From NCBI RefSeq assembly GCF_039541855.1, contig NZ_BAABHA010000004.1:248001-312000 (forward strand): 64,000 nucleotides of DNA, given 5' to 3'. The notes beneath the pieces are model-generated. The model saw only the letters and a list, made by a program, of their open reading frames with translations, was not told the DNA's origin and made no database searches. This DNA is from Solirubrum koreensis (GTDB lineage Bacteria; Bacteroidota; Bacteroidia; Cytophagales; Hymenobacteraceae). Both the position numbers and the translations under genes were made by a program. Below are positions 42,913 to 52,498 of this stretch, piece after piece. The number at the start of each line of letters is the position of its first letter. Within the stretch, counting starts at the first letter, position 1.

Positions 42913-43839
42913 ATGTTTGAGGAAATTACCACGGTAATCAATTCGTATTGGCGGCAGTTCCTGTTTGCGCTGCCCCGTTTGCTGGCGGCCGCGGTGCTGC
43001 TGGCGGTGGTCTGGATTGGCGCCGCGCGCCTGCGTACCTGGCTGGCCGCCCGCCTCCGCCAGCACTCCGACGACCCGCTGCTCACCGATTTCCTCACCCA
43101 GGTGGGCCGCTGGCTGCTCATGGGCTTGGGGCTGATGCTGGCCCTGAACATTCTGGGGTTGTCGGGCGTGGTGGGCGGCTTGCTGGCCGGCGCGGGCATT
43201 TCGGCCTTCATCGTGGGCTTTGCTTTCAAGGACATTGCCGAGAACTTCCTGGCCGGTATTCTGCTCGCTTTCAACCGCCCGTTTCGGGTAAACGACACCA
43301 TTCAGATCAAGGACCTGTTCGGCCGCGTTACCAAGCTCAACCTGCGCTCCACCGACATCCTGACCTTCGACGGCCGCGACATTTCCATTCCCAACGCCAT
43401 TGTGCTGAAGGAACCGCTGATCAACTTTACCCGCAACGGCTTTATCCGGCAGGATTTTACGGTGGGCGTGGACTACGACGACGATGCCGAAGCCGCCATT
43501 GCGCTGCTGCTGGAACAGGTGCGGCAGGAGCCGGAAGTCAGCCAGCAAAAAGGCCGGGAGCCGTTCGCCGTTATCGACGAGCTGGCGGCCAGCACCGTGA
43601 ACGTAAAGGTGTTTTTCTGGACCGATACGAGCGACTACCGCCGCGGCGTGCTGGAGCTGCGCAGCCGCGTAATGAACCGCGTGAAAAGCGTGCTGCTGGC
43701 CGAGGGCTACGCCCTGCCGCCCGATATTCTGGAATTGCGCCTGCCGCCCAAAATGCCTCCCGTGCCCGTGCAGGTGGCCCTTTCCCCGAACGGCAGCCCG
43801 CCGGCCCCGCCGGATAGTCCACGCCACGCCACGCACTAA
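42913..43839 (+). CDS. MscS-family mechanosensitive ion channel
   Basis: This 308-residue inner-membrane channel has three predicted helices. The third contains the pore segment GLLAGAGISAFIVGFAFKD followed by IAENFLAGILLAFNRPF. A beta domain (VNDTIQIKDLFGRVTKLNLRST) and a mixed C-terminal cytoplasmic domain follow, ending in a Pro-rich tail. It releases solutes on hypo-osmotic shock. The trehalose gene lies 81 bases upstream in the same direction, which fits a shared osmotic role. Confidence 0.93.
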   Translation: MFEEITTVINSYWRQFLFALPRLLAAAVLLAVVWIGAARLRTWLAARLRQHSDDPLLTDFLTQVGRWLLMGLGLMLALNILGLSGVVGGLLAGAGISAFIVGFAFKDIAENFLAGILLAFNRPFRVNDTIQIKDLFGRVTKLNLRSTDILTFDGRDISIPNAIVLKEPLINFTRNGFIRQDFTVGVDYDDDAEAAIALLLEQVRQEPEVSQQKGREPFAVIDELAASTVNVKVFFWTDTSDYRRGVLELRSRVMNRVKSVLLAEGYALPPDILELRLPPKMPPVPVQVALSPNGSPPAPPDSPRHATH

Positions 43840-43892
43840 GCAGTACGCTCCCATTCTCATCAACCCCAGCCCGCGCCCTAATTCCCGAACCC

Positions 43893-45239
43893 ATGAACCG
43901 ACTCAAGCGCTGGTGGCTGGATTTGAACGCGAGCCTGTGGTTTCTGCCCGCGCTGATGGTGGCCGGGGCCATTGTGCTGGCCTTTGCGCTGGTGCTGGTG
44001 GATGCGCGCATCGGCCACGATTGGGTGGAAGACTACCCGCTGCTTTTCGGGGCCGGGGCCGACGGCGCCCGCGGTATGCTGGCGGCCATTGCCGGCTCCA
44101 TGATTACCGTGGCGGCCCTCATTTTCTCGCTCACGGTGAGCACCCTGGCCCAGGTTTCCAGCCAGTACACCCCGCGCGTGCTGCGCAATTTCATGGGCGA
44201 CCGGGCCAACCAACTGGTACTTGGCTTCTTCGTGAGCATTTTCGTGTACTGCCTGATTGTGCTGCGCACCATTCGGGGCGGCGATGAAGGCCGGTTTATT
44301 CCGTCGCTGGCGGCCCTCTTCGGGCTGGTGCTGGCGCTGGTAAGCATTGGGGTGCTCATTTTCTTCATTCACCACATTGCGTCCTCCATTCAGGCCTCGA
44401 ACATTGTACGCAACGCCACCGACGAAACCGAGGCCGCCATCGAGCGGCTGTTTCCGCAGGAAATGGGCCAGGCCGCCAGCCCCACCGAAGCCCGCACCCT
44501 GCACCACGAAGCCCCGGACTTGCGGTGGCTGCCCGTGCGGGCCAACCGCACCGGCTACGTGCAGAGCATCGACGAAGACGGCTTGCTGAACCTTGCCCGC
44601 CGGCAGGATTCGGTGGTGCACCTGGCGCTGGGCATCGGCAGTTTTGTGGCCAAGGGCTCGGTGCTGCTGGAAGTAGCCCGCTACGGCCCCGCCACTCCGC
44701 TGCCCTCCGAAACCACAAGGGAATTGCGCGCCACGTTCAGCATCGGCAGCCAGCGCACCATTGAGCAGGACGCGGGTTTTGGGCTGCGCCAGATCGTGGA
44801 TATTGCCCTCAAGGCTCTTTCGCCGGGCGTAAACGACACCACCACGGCCGTTATCTGCATCGACCACCTGGGCGCGCTGCTGGCGCTGTTGGCCACCCGG
44901 CAGTTTCCCGATTCCCTGCGCTCCGACACCGATACCAACCGGGTGCGGGTAGTGGCCCGGCAGCCCTCGTTTGCCGATTACGTGAGCACGGCCTTCGACC
45001 AGATCCTCACCAGCGGCCTGCAGAACGTGGCAGTATTGCTGCGGCTGCTCTCGGCCCTGAAAACCATTGCCGAGCGCACCTCCCGCCCCGAACGGCTGCA
45101 GGTATTGCGCCAGCAGAGCGAGCTGATTGCGGCGGCCGAGCAGCGCCTGACTTCCCCGCACGAATGGGAGCTGGTGCGGCAGCGGCTGTCCGAGCTGGAG
45201 CCGCTGCTCCGGCCCGTGCCGGCTGGCCAATCGGCTTAA
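43893..45239 (+). CDS. DUF2254-domain membrane protein
   Basis: This 448-residue inner-membrane protein has four predicted helices in its first 190 residues (SLWFLPALMVAGAIVLAFAL, then MLAAIAGSMITVAALIFSLT, LGFFVSIFVYCLIVL, and FGLVLALVSIGVLIFFI). A large soluble C-terminal part follows with RANRTGYVQSIDEDGLL and DIALKALSPGVNDTTTAV. This is the DUF2254 architecture, of unknown function. It lies 53 bases after the MscS gene in the same direction, so it may belong to the same stress unit. Confidence 0.88.
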   Translation: MNRLKRWWLDLNASLWFLPALMVAGAIVLAFALVLVDARIGHDWVEDYPLLFGAGADGARGMLAAIAGSMITVAALIFSLTVSTLAQVSSQYTPRVLRNFMGDRANQLVLGFFVSIFVYCLIVLRTIRGGDEGRFIPSLAALFGLVLALVSIGVLIFFIHHIASSIQASNIVRNATDETEAAIERLFPQEMGQAASPTEARTLHHEAPDLRWLPVRANRTGYVQSIDEDGLLNLARRQDSVVHLALGIGSFVAKGSVLLEVARYGPATPLPSETTRELRATFSIGSQRTIEQDAGFGLRQIVDIALKALSPGVNDTTTAVICIDHLGALLALLATRQFPDSLRSDTDTNRVRVVARQPSFADYVSTAFDQILTSGLQNVAVLLRLLSALKTIAERTSRPERLQVLRQQSELIAAAEQRLTSPHEWELVRQRLSELEPLLRPVPAGQSA

Positions 45240-45320
45240 TCGAAACATCTTCCGGCCGGTAGGCGCGTAAAGCCCCCGAGCGTAATTCGCTTTCTGCCCC
45301 ACGTTATTGCTTTGGCCCGC

Positions 45321-45617
45321 ATGTACCCCACTTCCCCGCTAAACCCCACCCTGCCGCTGGACCTGCGCGACCAACTGGCGCTGGAACGCACCAAGCTGGC
45401 TAACGAACGGACGCTGCTGGCGTATTTGCGCTCGGCCCTTACGCTGGTCGTGGCCGGTTTTTCGCTGATGCAGTTTTTCCGCGGGCATTTGTACGTGTGG
45501 GTGGGCGCCGTGCTGGTGCCTGTGGGAGTGGCCGTGGCCGTGGCCGGCTGGCTGCGCTTTCGCTCGAAGCAAACCCGCATTCGGGCCGCGGCCCAGGCTG
45601 CCACAAAAGCGCAGTAA
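45321..45617 (+). CDS. DUF202-domain (YidH-like) small membrane protein
   Basis: This 98-residue protein has the DUF202 signature LALERTKLANERTLLAYLRSALTL-like (about residues 22-45), read with its Arg/Glu-rich start and the first helix. A second helix (LYVWVGAVLVPVGVAVAVAG) follows. It has a short basic C-terminus. Function is unknown; such proteins sit in the inner membrane. The ATG at 45321 is preferred over a TTG 9 bases upstream. It follows the DUF2254 gene by 81 bases. Confidence 0.85.
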   Translation: MYPTSPLNPTLPLDLRDQLALERTKLANERTLLAYLRSALTLVVAGFSLMQFFRGHLYVWVGAVLVPVGVAVAVAGWLRFRSKQTRIRAAAQAATKAQ

Positions 45618-45985
45618 CCATCTGTATACCAAGGCATAGCCTAGCCACAATAGCAGCAGGCGGCTTCACCTGCGAAATTATTTTTACCAAGCTTGTAACC
45701 TTCTCGGTTTAGTGCGGTGTCCACAGCCGAAAATTCCCAACTCCCCTTTTCGTTGGATTCGCTGACGCCCTTCTCCTGCTTACCGCAAATGCCCCTTTCC
45801 CGCCGGCTTAGCATGGGCTAAGCGCCCGGCTTGCCCGGCAACGCGGCGCCTACCTGTTCTGCATCCTCTCTACCGCCCGATTTCGGCGCCGGCTGCCCCG
45901 TTGTGCCCTTGCCGGCCGCGAACCTCTAGGCAGCCGGCACGGCCTGTCGCCTTCTCCAAAACCCTCTCTTTCAATTGCATTCGTT
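45618..45985. other. Intergenic region before the DUF5916 gene
   Basis: No gene, repeat or clear hairpin was seen in these 368 bases. A short AT-rich patch lies near 45670-45700. The region should contain the promoter of the downstream outer-membrane protein gene; no -33/-7 pair matched well. Confidence 0.35.
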
Positions 45986-48547
45986 ATGTCCGCTACCCTT
46001 ACGCTACGTCTTGTTTCGCTGCTGATTGCCTTCGGAGCTGGCCTGGGGCTGGCCGCCGGCCAAACGCCCACCGTTACCGCGAAACCCGAAGCCGCGCTGG
46101 CGCCGAAAAAGCAGCTGGCGGCGGTGCGCATCAGCGGGGGCATCAAGCTCGACGGGGTGCTGGACGAGGCGGCCTGGCAGCAGGCGGGCGCGGCCACCGA
46201 TTTTATTCAGAACCGGCCCAACCCCGGCCCGCCCGAGCGGCACAAAACGGAAGTGCGCATCCTCTACGACGACGCCAATCTGTACGTGGGCGCCATTATG
46301 CACGACGTGAGCCCCGACTCGATTTTGCGCGAATTCACGGCCCGCGACAACTTCGGCAACACCGATTTTATCGGCATTTTCCTCGACACGTACGCCGACA
46401 AGCTCAACGGCTACGGCTTTTTCGTGACCACAGGCGGGGTGCAGATGGACGCGCGCTACTCGCCCGCCGGCGGGGAGGACTTTAACTGGAACGCCGTGTG
46501 GGACTCCAGAACCAGCCTGCAAGGCACCGACTGGGTAGCCGAGCTGCGCATACCGTATTCGGCCATCCGCTTCAGCAACCAGCCCGAGCAGCGCTGGGGC
46601 TTGAACTTCATGCGCCAGCGAAAAAAGGAAAACCAAGCCTTCTTCTGGAACGAGGTGAAGCCCGAAGTAAATGGTTTCGTAAACCAGTGGGGTGAGCTGA
46701 CGGGCGTGCGCGACATCACCCCGCCGCTGCGCCTCTCGCTCACGCCCTACGTTTCCAGCTACGTAAACGACGATCCGCTGCACAAAGAAGGCACCCGACG
46801 CACCACCACCAGCTTTAACGGCGGGGCCGATGTGAAGTGGGGTATCAACGAGAGCTTCACCTTGGACGCCACGCTCGTACCCGACTTCGGGCAAGTACAG
46901 AGCGACAACCAGGTACTCAACCTTTCGCCTTTCGAGGTGCAGTTCAACGAGAACCGGCAGTTTTTCACCGAGGGCACGGAGCTCTTCAACAAGGGCAACC
47001 TATTCTACTCCCGCCGCGTGGGCGCCACCCCCATTGGTTACTACGGCCTCTCCGATACCGACTCCACCAAAGTGGTGCGCAACCCGGCCGAAACGCGCCT
47101 GCTGAATGCCACCAAAGTATCGGGCCGTACCAGCAAGGGCTTGGGCATTGGCGTGTTTAACGCGCTCAGCAACGACGTGTACGCCACCGTGCGGCACAAG
47201 GAAAGCGGCGAAGAACGCGAGGTACTGACCCAGCCGTTCTCGAACTACAGCATTGCGGTGCTCGACCAGAGCCTGAAAAACAACTCCTACGTTTCGCTCG
47301 TCAACACCAACGTTACGCGGTGGGGCCGCACCTACGACGCCAACGTGACCGGCGGCCTGTTCCGCTTCGCTAACAAAAAGAACACCTACGCCGTGGATGG
47401 CAGCGTGGTGTACTCGCGCCGCCGCGGCACGGCCTTCAATTCCGAGCAGGAAATCAACGACCAGGACGGCTACAAATACACCATTGGGGTGGGCAAAACC
47501 AGCGGCAAATTCACCTGGGGCCTGAACCACCGCATCGAGTCGGATACCTACAACCCGAACGATTTGGGCATTCTGTTCGGCAACAACAACATCTCGCAGT
47601 CGATGTACGCGGCGTACCGGATTTACAAGCCGTTTTGGAAGGTCAACAACCTGAACATGTTCGGCGAGCTGAACCATAGCCTGCTCTACAAGCCCACACG
47701 CTACCAGAACATGGGCTACTACCTGGGCGCCAACACCACCTTTACCAAAAGCTTCCTACAAATGGGGTTCGACTTTAACGTGGACCCCAGGAACCATGAT
47801 TTTTACGAGCCCCGCCAGTACCCACTGGGCGAGTATTACGTGCGCGTGCCCGGCAGCACGAGCTTGGTGTATTTCATCAACATGGACCCGCGCAAGAAAT
47901 TTCAGCTGAACTGGAACGTGGGCGCCCGCGTGTACGGCCTCGACGAACGGCTGCCCCGCGAACGGCGCACGCGCTACAGCTTCGGGGCCTACCCCCGCTA
48001 CCGCGTGAACGACCACCTCACGTTCCGTTACAACATCGACTGGAGCCTGCAAAACAACCAGATTGGCTACGTGAACGGCGGCATGAGCAGCACCGAGTCG
48101 CTCGATGAGCCTTTCCGGGGCCAGGTGGTGCTGGGCCGTCGCGACGTGGCCACGGTCTCGAACGTGCTGTCGGTGGCCTACACGTTCACCAACCGCATGT
48201 CGTTTACGCTGCGGGCGCGGCACTACACCAGCAACGTGCGCTACGCCGATTTTGCGCGCCTCACGCCCGGCGGCTACGAAGAGCTGATCGACTACCGCCG
48301 CAACCGCGACAACACCTACAACGCCTTCAACGTGGACGCGGTGTACTCGTGGTGGTTTGCGCCCGGCTCGCAGGTGAGTATCGTCTGGAAAAACGCGGGT
48401 TCCACGTATTTACTGGCCGAAGAAGCCACGCCGCAGTACTTCAACAATTTCAACAACACCATAAACACGCCGCACAACAACTCCCTGTCGGTGAAGGTGC
48501 TGTACTACCTCGATTACCTGGACCTGCGCCGCAAGCGCACCCGCTAA
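45986..48547 (+). CDS. Outer-membrane protein with CBM9-like domain and DUF5916 barrel
   Basis: This 853-residue protein has a signal peptide (ending GLAAGQ) and a carbohydrate-binding family 9-like domain (about 45-225: RISGGIKLDGVLDEAAWQQA, LYVGAIMHDVSPDSI, WVAELRIPYSAIRFS). A large DUF5916 part follows, made of many short beta strands ending in aromatic residues, and the protein ends RKRTR. The C-terminal part is probably an outer-membrane barrel. The family is common in Bacteroidota; its substrate is unknown. A strong terminator follows at 48600. No neighbouring gene shows its role. Confidence 0.86.
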   Translation: MSATLTLRLVSLLIAFGAGLGLAAGQTPTVTAKPEAALAPKKQLAAVRISGGIKLDGVLDEAAWQQAGAATDFIQNRPNPGPPERHKTEVRILYDDANLYVGAIMHDVSPDSILREFTARDNFGNTDFIGIFLDTYADKLNGYGFFVTTGGVQMDARYSPAGGEDFNWNAVWDSRTSLQGTDWVAELRIPYSAIRFSNQPEQRWGLNFMRQRKKENQAFFWNEVKPEVNGFVNQWGELTGVRDITPPLRLSLTPYVSSYVNDDPLHKEGTRRTTTSFNGGADVKWGINESFTLDATLVPDFGQVQSDNQVLNLSPFEVQFNENRQFFTEGTELFNKGNLFYSRRVGATPIGYYGLSDTDSTKVVRNPAETRLLNATKVSGRTSKGLGIGVFNALSNDVYATVRHKESGEEREVLTQPFSNYSIAVLDQSLKNNSYVSLVNTNVTRWGRTYDANVTGGLFRFANKKNTYAVDGSVVYSRRRGTAFNSEQEINDQDGYKYTIGVGKTSGKFTWGLNHRIESDTYNPNDLGILFGNNNISQSMYAAYRIYKPFWKVNNLNMFGELNHSLLYKPTRYQNMGYYLGANTTFTKSFLQMGFDFNVDPRNHDFYEPRQYPLGEYYVRVPGSTSLVYFINMDPRKKFQLNWNVGARVYGLDERLPRERRTRYSFGAYPRYRVNDHLTFRYNIDWSLQNNQIGYVNGGMSSTESLDEPFRGQVVLGRRDVATVSNVLSVAYTFTNRMSFTLRARHYTSNVRYADFARLTPGGYEELIDYRRNRDNTYNAFNVDAVYSWWFAPGSQVSIVWKNAGSTYLLAEEATPQYFNNFNNTINTPHNNSLSVKVLYYLDYLDLRRKRTR

Positions 48548-48599
48548 ACCGCACTCCCCGCAGGTTGCCCAAACCGCTACCCAGGCGCTACCCACATTC

Positions 48600-48646
48600 G
48601 CCCGGCCGGCCTCCGCACTTTGTGCGCGGGGCCGGCCGGGCTTTTT
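48600..48646 (+). terminator. Rho-independent terminator after the DUF5916 gene
   Basis: GCCCGGCCGGCC (48600-48611) pairs perfectly with GGCCGGCCGGGC (48630-48641), with an inner GCAC/GTGC pairing in the loop. Five T follow directly (48642-48646). Position, 53 bases past the stop, is ideal. Confidence 0.88.
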
Positions 48647-48843
48647 AGCGCCGACGGCCGCCACGGCCCGGCAAAGACCTGACGTTTATTGGGTAGCCAG
48701 ATGATATAAATCATTCCTTTCGCCTCGCCCATCCGCCATTTTTGCTTCAGAAACGGGCCTGCCGACGCCGAAGCCAGTGGCCGGCCACGCTCCCGAATTC
48801 AAGCCTCCTCCACTCAGCTCCTTACCTTAAAACGTCAACCGCC

Positions 48844-49704
48844 ATGTCGCTCAATCTGGTCCAATCCATGCCTTCGTCCGTACCCGCCGCCGACAAGCCC
48901 GTCCTGTCCCTGATTGTACTGACCAACTTTTTCCCGGCGGCCCGCCAAGCCATTCGGTACGCGGCCGAGTTAGCTGCGCCCCTGGGGGCCCAGCTGGTGC
49001 TGCTGCACGTGCGCAACGTATCGGAGCTGGAAGGGGAATTGCTGACGGAAGACGAACGCGAAGGCGACCTGCTGGTGGCCGTGCAGGCCCTGGCCGATGA
49101 AGTGTACGTGCCCACCAGCGTGGAGCTGGCCCCGGATCTGCAGCTGAGCACCGCCGCCGAGCTGGCCGCCCGCTACGCCCCGGCCGTGTTCGTGCTGGGC
49201 CGCTCCAACGAATCTACGGAGAATGAGGGCGTAGCCGATGCTGTGCTGGACGTGCTCCGCAGCGCGCACTTCCCCCTGATTCTGGTCCCCGAAACCTACC
49301 ACGGCCCCGTTACGCCCACCCAGGTAATGGTGGCTGCCGACGGCGAACCGTTCACGCTCGATAAGCCCGCTGCCGCCCTGCAACTCCTGGCCGAAGCCGA
49401 GCCCCGCATGACGGTGGTAACGGTATCGGCCAGCGAAGCCGACCGCGGACTTACCGCGGCGCTGCACCAGGTAAAAGCCAGCGGCCTGGCCAATACCGCC
49501 CGCCACACCACCCTGGAAGCCATTCACGACGCTTACCCGGTACAGGGCCTGCTGAAAGCCGTAACCCTTACGGCGGCCAACATGGTAGTTCTGGTGGCCC
49601 GGCGCCGGAGTTTCCTGAGCGAAATGTTCCACCGCAGCGTCACAAACCGCATGCTGCGCGCCTGCCCGGTACCCATGCTGGTGCTGCCCGCCATCGACGA
49701 ATAA
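48844..49704 (+). CDS. Tandem universal stress protein
   Basis: This 286-residue cytoplasmic protein contains two UspA-like domains. The first (about 18-150) begins LSLIVLTNFFPAARQAIRYA and has LVLLHVRNVSEL. The second (about 155-285) ends NMVVLVARRRSFLSEMFHRSVTNRMLRACPVP-like, the typical Usp end with a Ser/His segment before VPMLVLP; it is quoted here only in outline. The ATG at 48844 matches the domain start; a frame from 48742 adds 34 unlikely residues. Usp proteins respond to starvation and stress. A strong hairpin terminator follows. Confidence 0.88.
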   Translation: MSLNLVQSMPSSVPAADKPVLSLIVLTNFFPAARQAIRYAAELAAPLGAQLVLLHVRNVSELEGELLTEDEREGDLLVAVQALADEVYVPTSVELAPDLQLSTAAELAARYAPAVFVLGRSNESTENEGVADAVLDVLRSAHFPLILVPETYHGPVTPTQVMVAADGEPFTLDKPAAALQLLAEAEPRMTVVTVSASEADRGLTAALHQVKASGLANTARHTTLEAIHDAYPVQGLLKAVTLTAANMVVLVARRRSFLSEMFHRSVTNRMLRACPVPMLVLPAIDE

Positions 49705-49715
49705 CCTAACCCGAA

Positions 49716-49752
49716 CAGCACCGGCGGCTAATGTGGCCGCCGGTGCTGTTTT
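49716..49752 (+). terminator. Rho-independent terminator after the universal stress gene
   Basis: CAGCACCGGCGGC pairs perfectly with GCCGCCGGTGCTG (13 bases) around a 7-base loop, and four T follow. It starts 12 bases after the stop codon. Confidence 0.9.
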
Positions 49753-49825
49753 CGCCTGTAATTAACTGGGCCGTGCGCCCGCTTCCCGTATCCTGCGGCC
49801 CGGAGCAGGCGCGGGCGCGGGCTTT

Positions 49826-52498
49826 TTAACGCTGCCCCACGCTTCCCTTGCTTTCAATGACCTTGGGCGAGGCCGCGCCGCGGGGGCTTTCCGGCGGCCC
49901 CAGGTAGCTGGGCTTCAGCCCGCCACAATCAATAACGAGTTTCTGCAGCACCACGCCGGGGTCGACGAGCCAGAACTTGAGCGTATGCTCGCCGGGCTTG
50001 CTGAGCCGATGCTGTGAGGTTTTGATAATGATGTTCTGGGCCACGGCCTGCTCCCAGGGGCGGTTGCCGTTGTCGGCCACCATACCGGTGTGCAGGTTGA
50101 TGAGCTGCGGCGCTTCGTCGTCGAAGCTTACGGCGTAGCGCAGGCCGCCCTGGTTTTTGAAGTCCAGCGTTGGGGAGAAATACGCCTGCACGGTCAGGGG
50201 CGCAGTGGTGCTGAGCTGCACGCGGTATTCCAGGTGGGGCGTGTTGCCGCCCGGCGTCGGGCTGCCCACCATGGGGGGCATTACGGTTACGCCGGAAAGC
50301 GTACGGCCCAGGTCGGGAATAACCTGCCAGGTGGCCCCGCCGCCGTTTACCGCCTTGTCGTAATGCTCGGCCTCGATGCTCACGTAGCCATCGGTTTCTA
50401 GGAAGCCGCTGCCCGCAGCGGGCAGCTTGCCACCCGGCTTGGTTACGGCGGCCGAAACGGTGGGCTCCACCAGTGCCTTGATTTTATCGGGCGGCAGCGT
50501 CACCACCTCCGGCATCTTATCCACGGGCGGCTGCTGCCAATACGTGTAGCCGATGTGCGTCTGGTCCATCATGTGGTTCCACTTGCCGCCGGCCAGGGCG
50601 TGGTAGCGCTGCTTGATTTCGGCGTCCTTGGCAAACAGCGCCTTCGCCTTTTCAGCCATTGCATTGGTATTGGCCTGACCCTTTTTAGCGGCATCGTGGT
50701 TCAGGGCCACCGTGTAGTACAGCTCGTTGAGGTTAGCGCCGGCCAGCACCGGGTGCAGCACCAGCTGAAAGTAGGCGTCGCGGTACTGCGCGGGCAGCTG
50801 CTGGTTTATCTGCTCGGCCTGGATCAGGAGCTGTTGCCAGTCGGCCACCACGGTGGGCCACTCGTTGTAGTTGGTCAGGCTGAAAGTATTTTGGTCCAGC
50901 AGCTCAGGTTTTCGGCGCGCGTTGTACTTGGCGTATTTAGCCAGGATGTCGGCAATGCCGGCGGCGTGCTTAGCGCCAAACTGCGCGGCGGCCCACTCGC
51001 GGTGGTAGCGCTCCAGGCTGCTGGCGGGCCACTTGTCGGGGTTCCAGGCGTAATCGAGGAAGAAGCTGATGGGAAACTCCATAGGCTTCAGGTCGCCCAC
51101 GTTCACAATCCAGATGCGGTCGGCGCCGTAAGCGTGGGCCAGGTGCATCTGCTCCCAGATGCGCGGCAGCGGGTTCGTGTTCAGCCACTTGTAGTTGCGC
51201 GGGCCGCCCACGTAGTCGAAGTGGTAGTAGATGCCGTAGCCGCCGGCGCGGGGCTTCTCTCCCAGCTTGGGTAGCTTGCGGATGTTGCCCCAGTTGTCGT
51301 CGCAAAGCAGTAGGGTCACGTCGTCGGGTACGCGCATGCCGCGGTCGTAGTAGTCCTGCACTTCCTTGTAGAGCGCCCAAAGCTGAGGCGTTTGCTCGGC
51401 GGGTTTGCCGGTGGTTTCGGCGATGATGCGGCGCTGGTCGGTCACAATGCGTTCCAGCAGAGCAATGTTGCTTTCCTCGCTCATGGGCTCGTCGCCGTCG
51501 CCGCGCATGCCAATGCTCACGATGTTTTCGCGCTGGCCCATGCGCTCCATGCCGCCGCGCCAAAACGCGCGCAGCGCCTCGGCGTTGGTTTGGTAGTTCC
51601 AAGGGCCTTTGCCGAAGCGGCGCCACTCGTCGTGGGCGCGGGTAAGCGGCTCGTGGTGGGAGGTGCCCATTACAATGCCGTATTCGTCGGCCAGTGCGGG
51701 GTTTTGCGGGTCGTCGGCGCTGAAGGCGTTGCCCCACATGGCGGGCCAGAGATAGTTTCCCTTGAGGCGCAAAATCAGCTCGAACATGTGGGCGTACATC
51801 TTTGAGTTGACGCCGCCGAACTTCTCCTGCGCCCAGCCCTGCAGGGCGGGAGCTTCGTCGTTAATAAAAATTCCGCGGTACTTTACTTTCGGCTCGCCCA
51901 GGGTGTGGCGGCCGGGCAGCACGTACAGCGACTTTTGCGGTGCCACCGGCACATCAGCCCACCAGTACCACGGCGACACCCCCATTTGCTGCGAGAGGTC
52001 GTAGAGGCCGTAAATGGTGCCGCGTTTGTCGCTGCCGGCCACCACCAGGGCACGGTCTACGCCGGCCATGGGTTTCTTAATGGCTTGCACCACAAAGGTT
52101 TCCCACTTCCCGGCCAGCCCGGTAGCGTCCAGCTTTTGGTCGCGGATCAGCTGATCGATAAGCGGGCTTTTGCCCACGGTACCGATAATGACCACCTGCT
52201 TGCCGGCTGGCGCCTGGTCGGTCGTTAAGGCCGGCTGCCTTTGGGTCACGCGGTTGATATCGGCCTGCAGGTCGCGGGCGGCGCGCAGCACGCCGGGCCA
52301 GTCCTGAGCGCTGGCAAACAGCGGCGCGGCCTTGCCGCCGGCCACCAGCGGAAAACGGCCTTTGCCCTTCTCCGACGAAACGTAAGCCTCCGAACCGGGT
52401 ACGGTGGGCAGGGCCAGCAGCGGCAGGCTACTGAGCAGCAGAAGCAGCAGCGGCAGCCAGCGCAATAACGAAGTGGCAGAAAGACGAGGCAAGGGCAT
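49826..52498 (-). CDS. GH115 xylan alpha-glucuronidase
   Basis: This 890-residue exported enzyme probably removes 4-O-methyl-glucuronic acid from xylan. It has a signal peptide (to about residue 33), then the N-terminal domain with VIIGTVGKSPLID. The GH115 catalytic region carries SDKRGTIYGLYDLSQQMGVS, KYRGIFINDEAPALQGW, LKGNYLWPAMWGNAF and RIWIVNVGDLKPMEFPI. A C-terminal domain (GYVSIEAEHYDKAVNGGGATW) of the type that completes GH115 dimers follows. It is the last gene of the leftward xylan cluster, separated from the xylanase by the large inverted repeat, so it may have its own promoter. Confidence 0.92.
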   Translation of the reverse strand: MPLPRLSATSLLRWLPLLLLLLSSLPLLALPTVPGSEAYVSSEKGKGRFPLVAGGKAAPLFASAQDWPGVLRAARDLQADINRVTQRQPALTTDQAPAGKQVVIIGTVGKSPLIDQLIRDQKLDATGLAGKWETFVVQAIKKPMAGVDRALVVAGSDKRGTIYGLYDLSQQMGVSPWYWWADVPVAPQKSLYVLPGRHTLGEPKVKYRGIFINDEAPALQGWAQEKFGGVNSKMYAHMFELILRLKGNYLWPAMWGNAFSADDPQNPALADEYGIVMGTSHHEPLTRAHDEWRRFGKGPWNYQTNAEALRAFWRGGMERMGQRENIVSIGMRGDGDEPMSEESNIALLERIVTDQRRIIAETTGKPAEQTPQLWALYKEVQDYYDRGMRVPDDVTLLLCDDNWGNIRKLPKLGEKPRAGGYGIYYHFDYVGGPRNYKWLNTNPLPRIWEQMHLAHAYGADRIWIVNVGDLKPMEFPISFFLDYAWNPDKWPASSLERYHREWAAAQFGAKHAAGIADILAKYAKYNARRKPELLDQNTFSLTNYNEWPTVVADWQQLLIQAEQINQQLPAQYRDAYFQLVLHPVLAGANLNELYYTVALNHDAAKKGQANTNAMAEKAKALFAKDAEIKQRYHALAGGKWNHMMDQTHIGYTYWQQPPVDKMPEVVTLPPDKIKALVEPTVSAAVTKPGGKLPAAGSGFLETDGYVSIEAEHYDKAVNGGGATWQVIPDLGRTLSGVTVMPPMVGSPTPGGNTPHLEYRVQLSTTAPLTVQAYFSPTLDFKNQGGLRYAVSFDDEAPQLINLHTGMVADNGNRPWEQAVAQNIIIKTSQHRLSKPGEHTLKFWLVDPGVVLQKLVIDCGGLKPSYLGPPESPRGAASPKVIESKGSVGQR

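Noticed and set aside
43878..45302. 474-residue open frame on the - strand opposite the DUF2254 gene
   Set aside because: The sense frame has four membrane helices and the family signature; the antisense product is Gly/His/Gln-rich.
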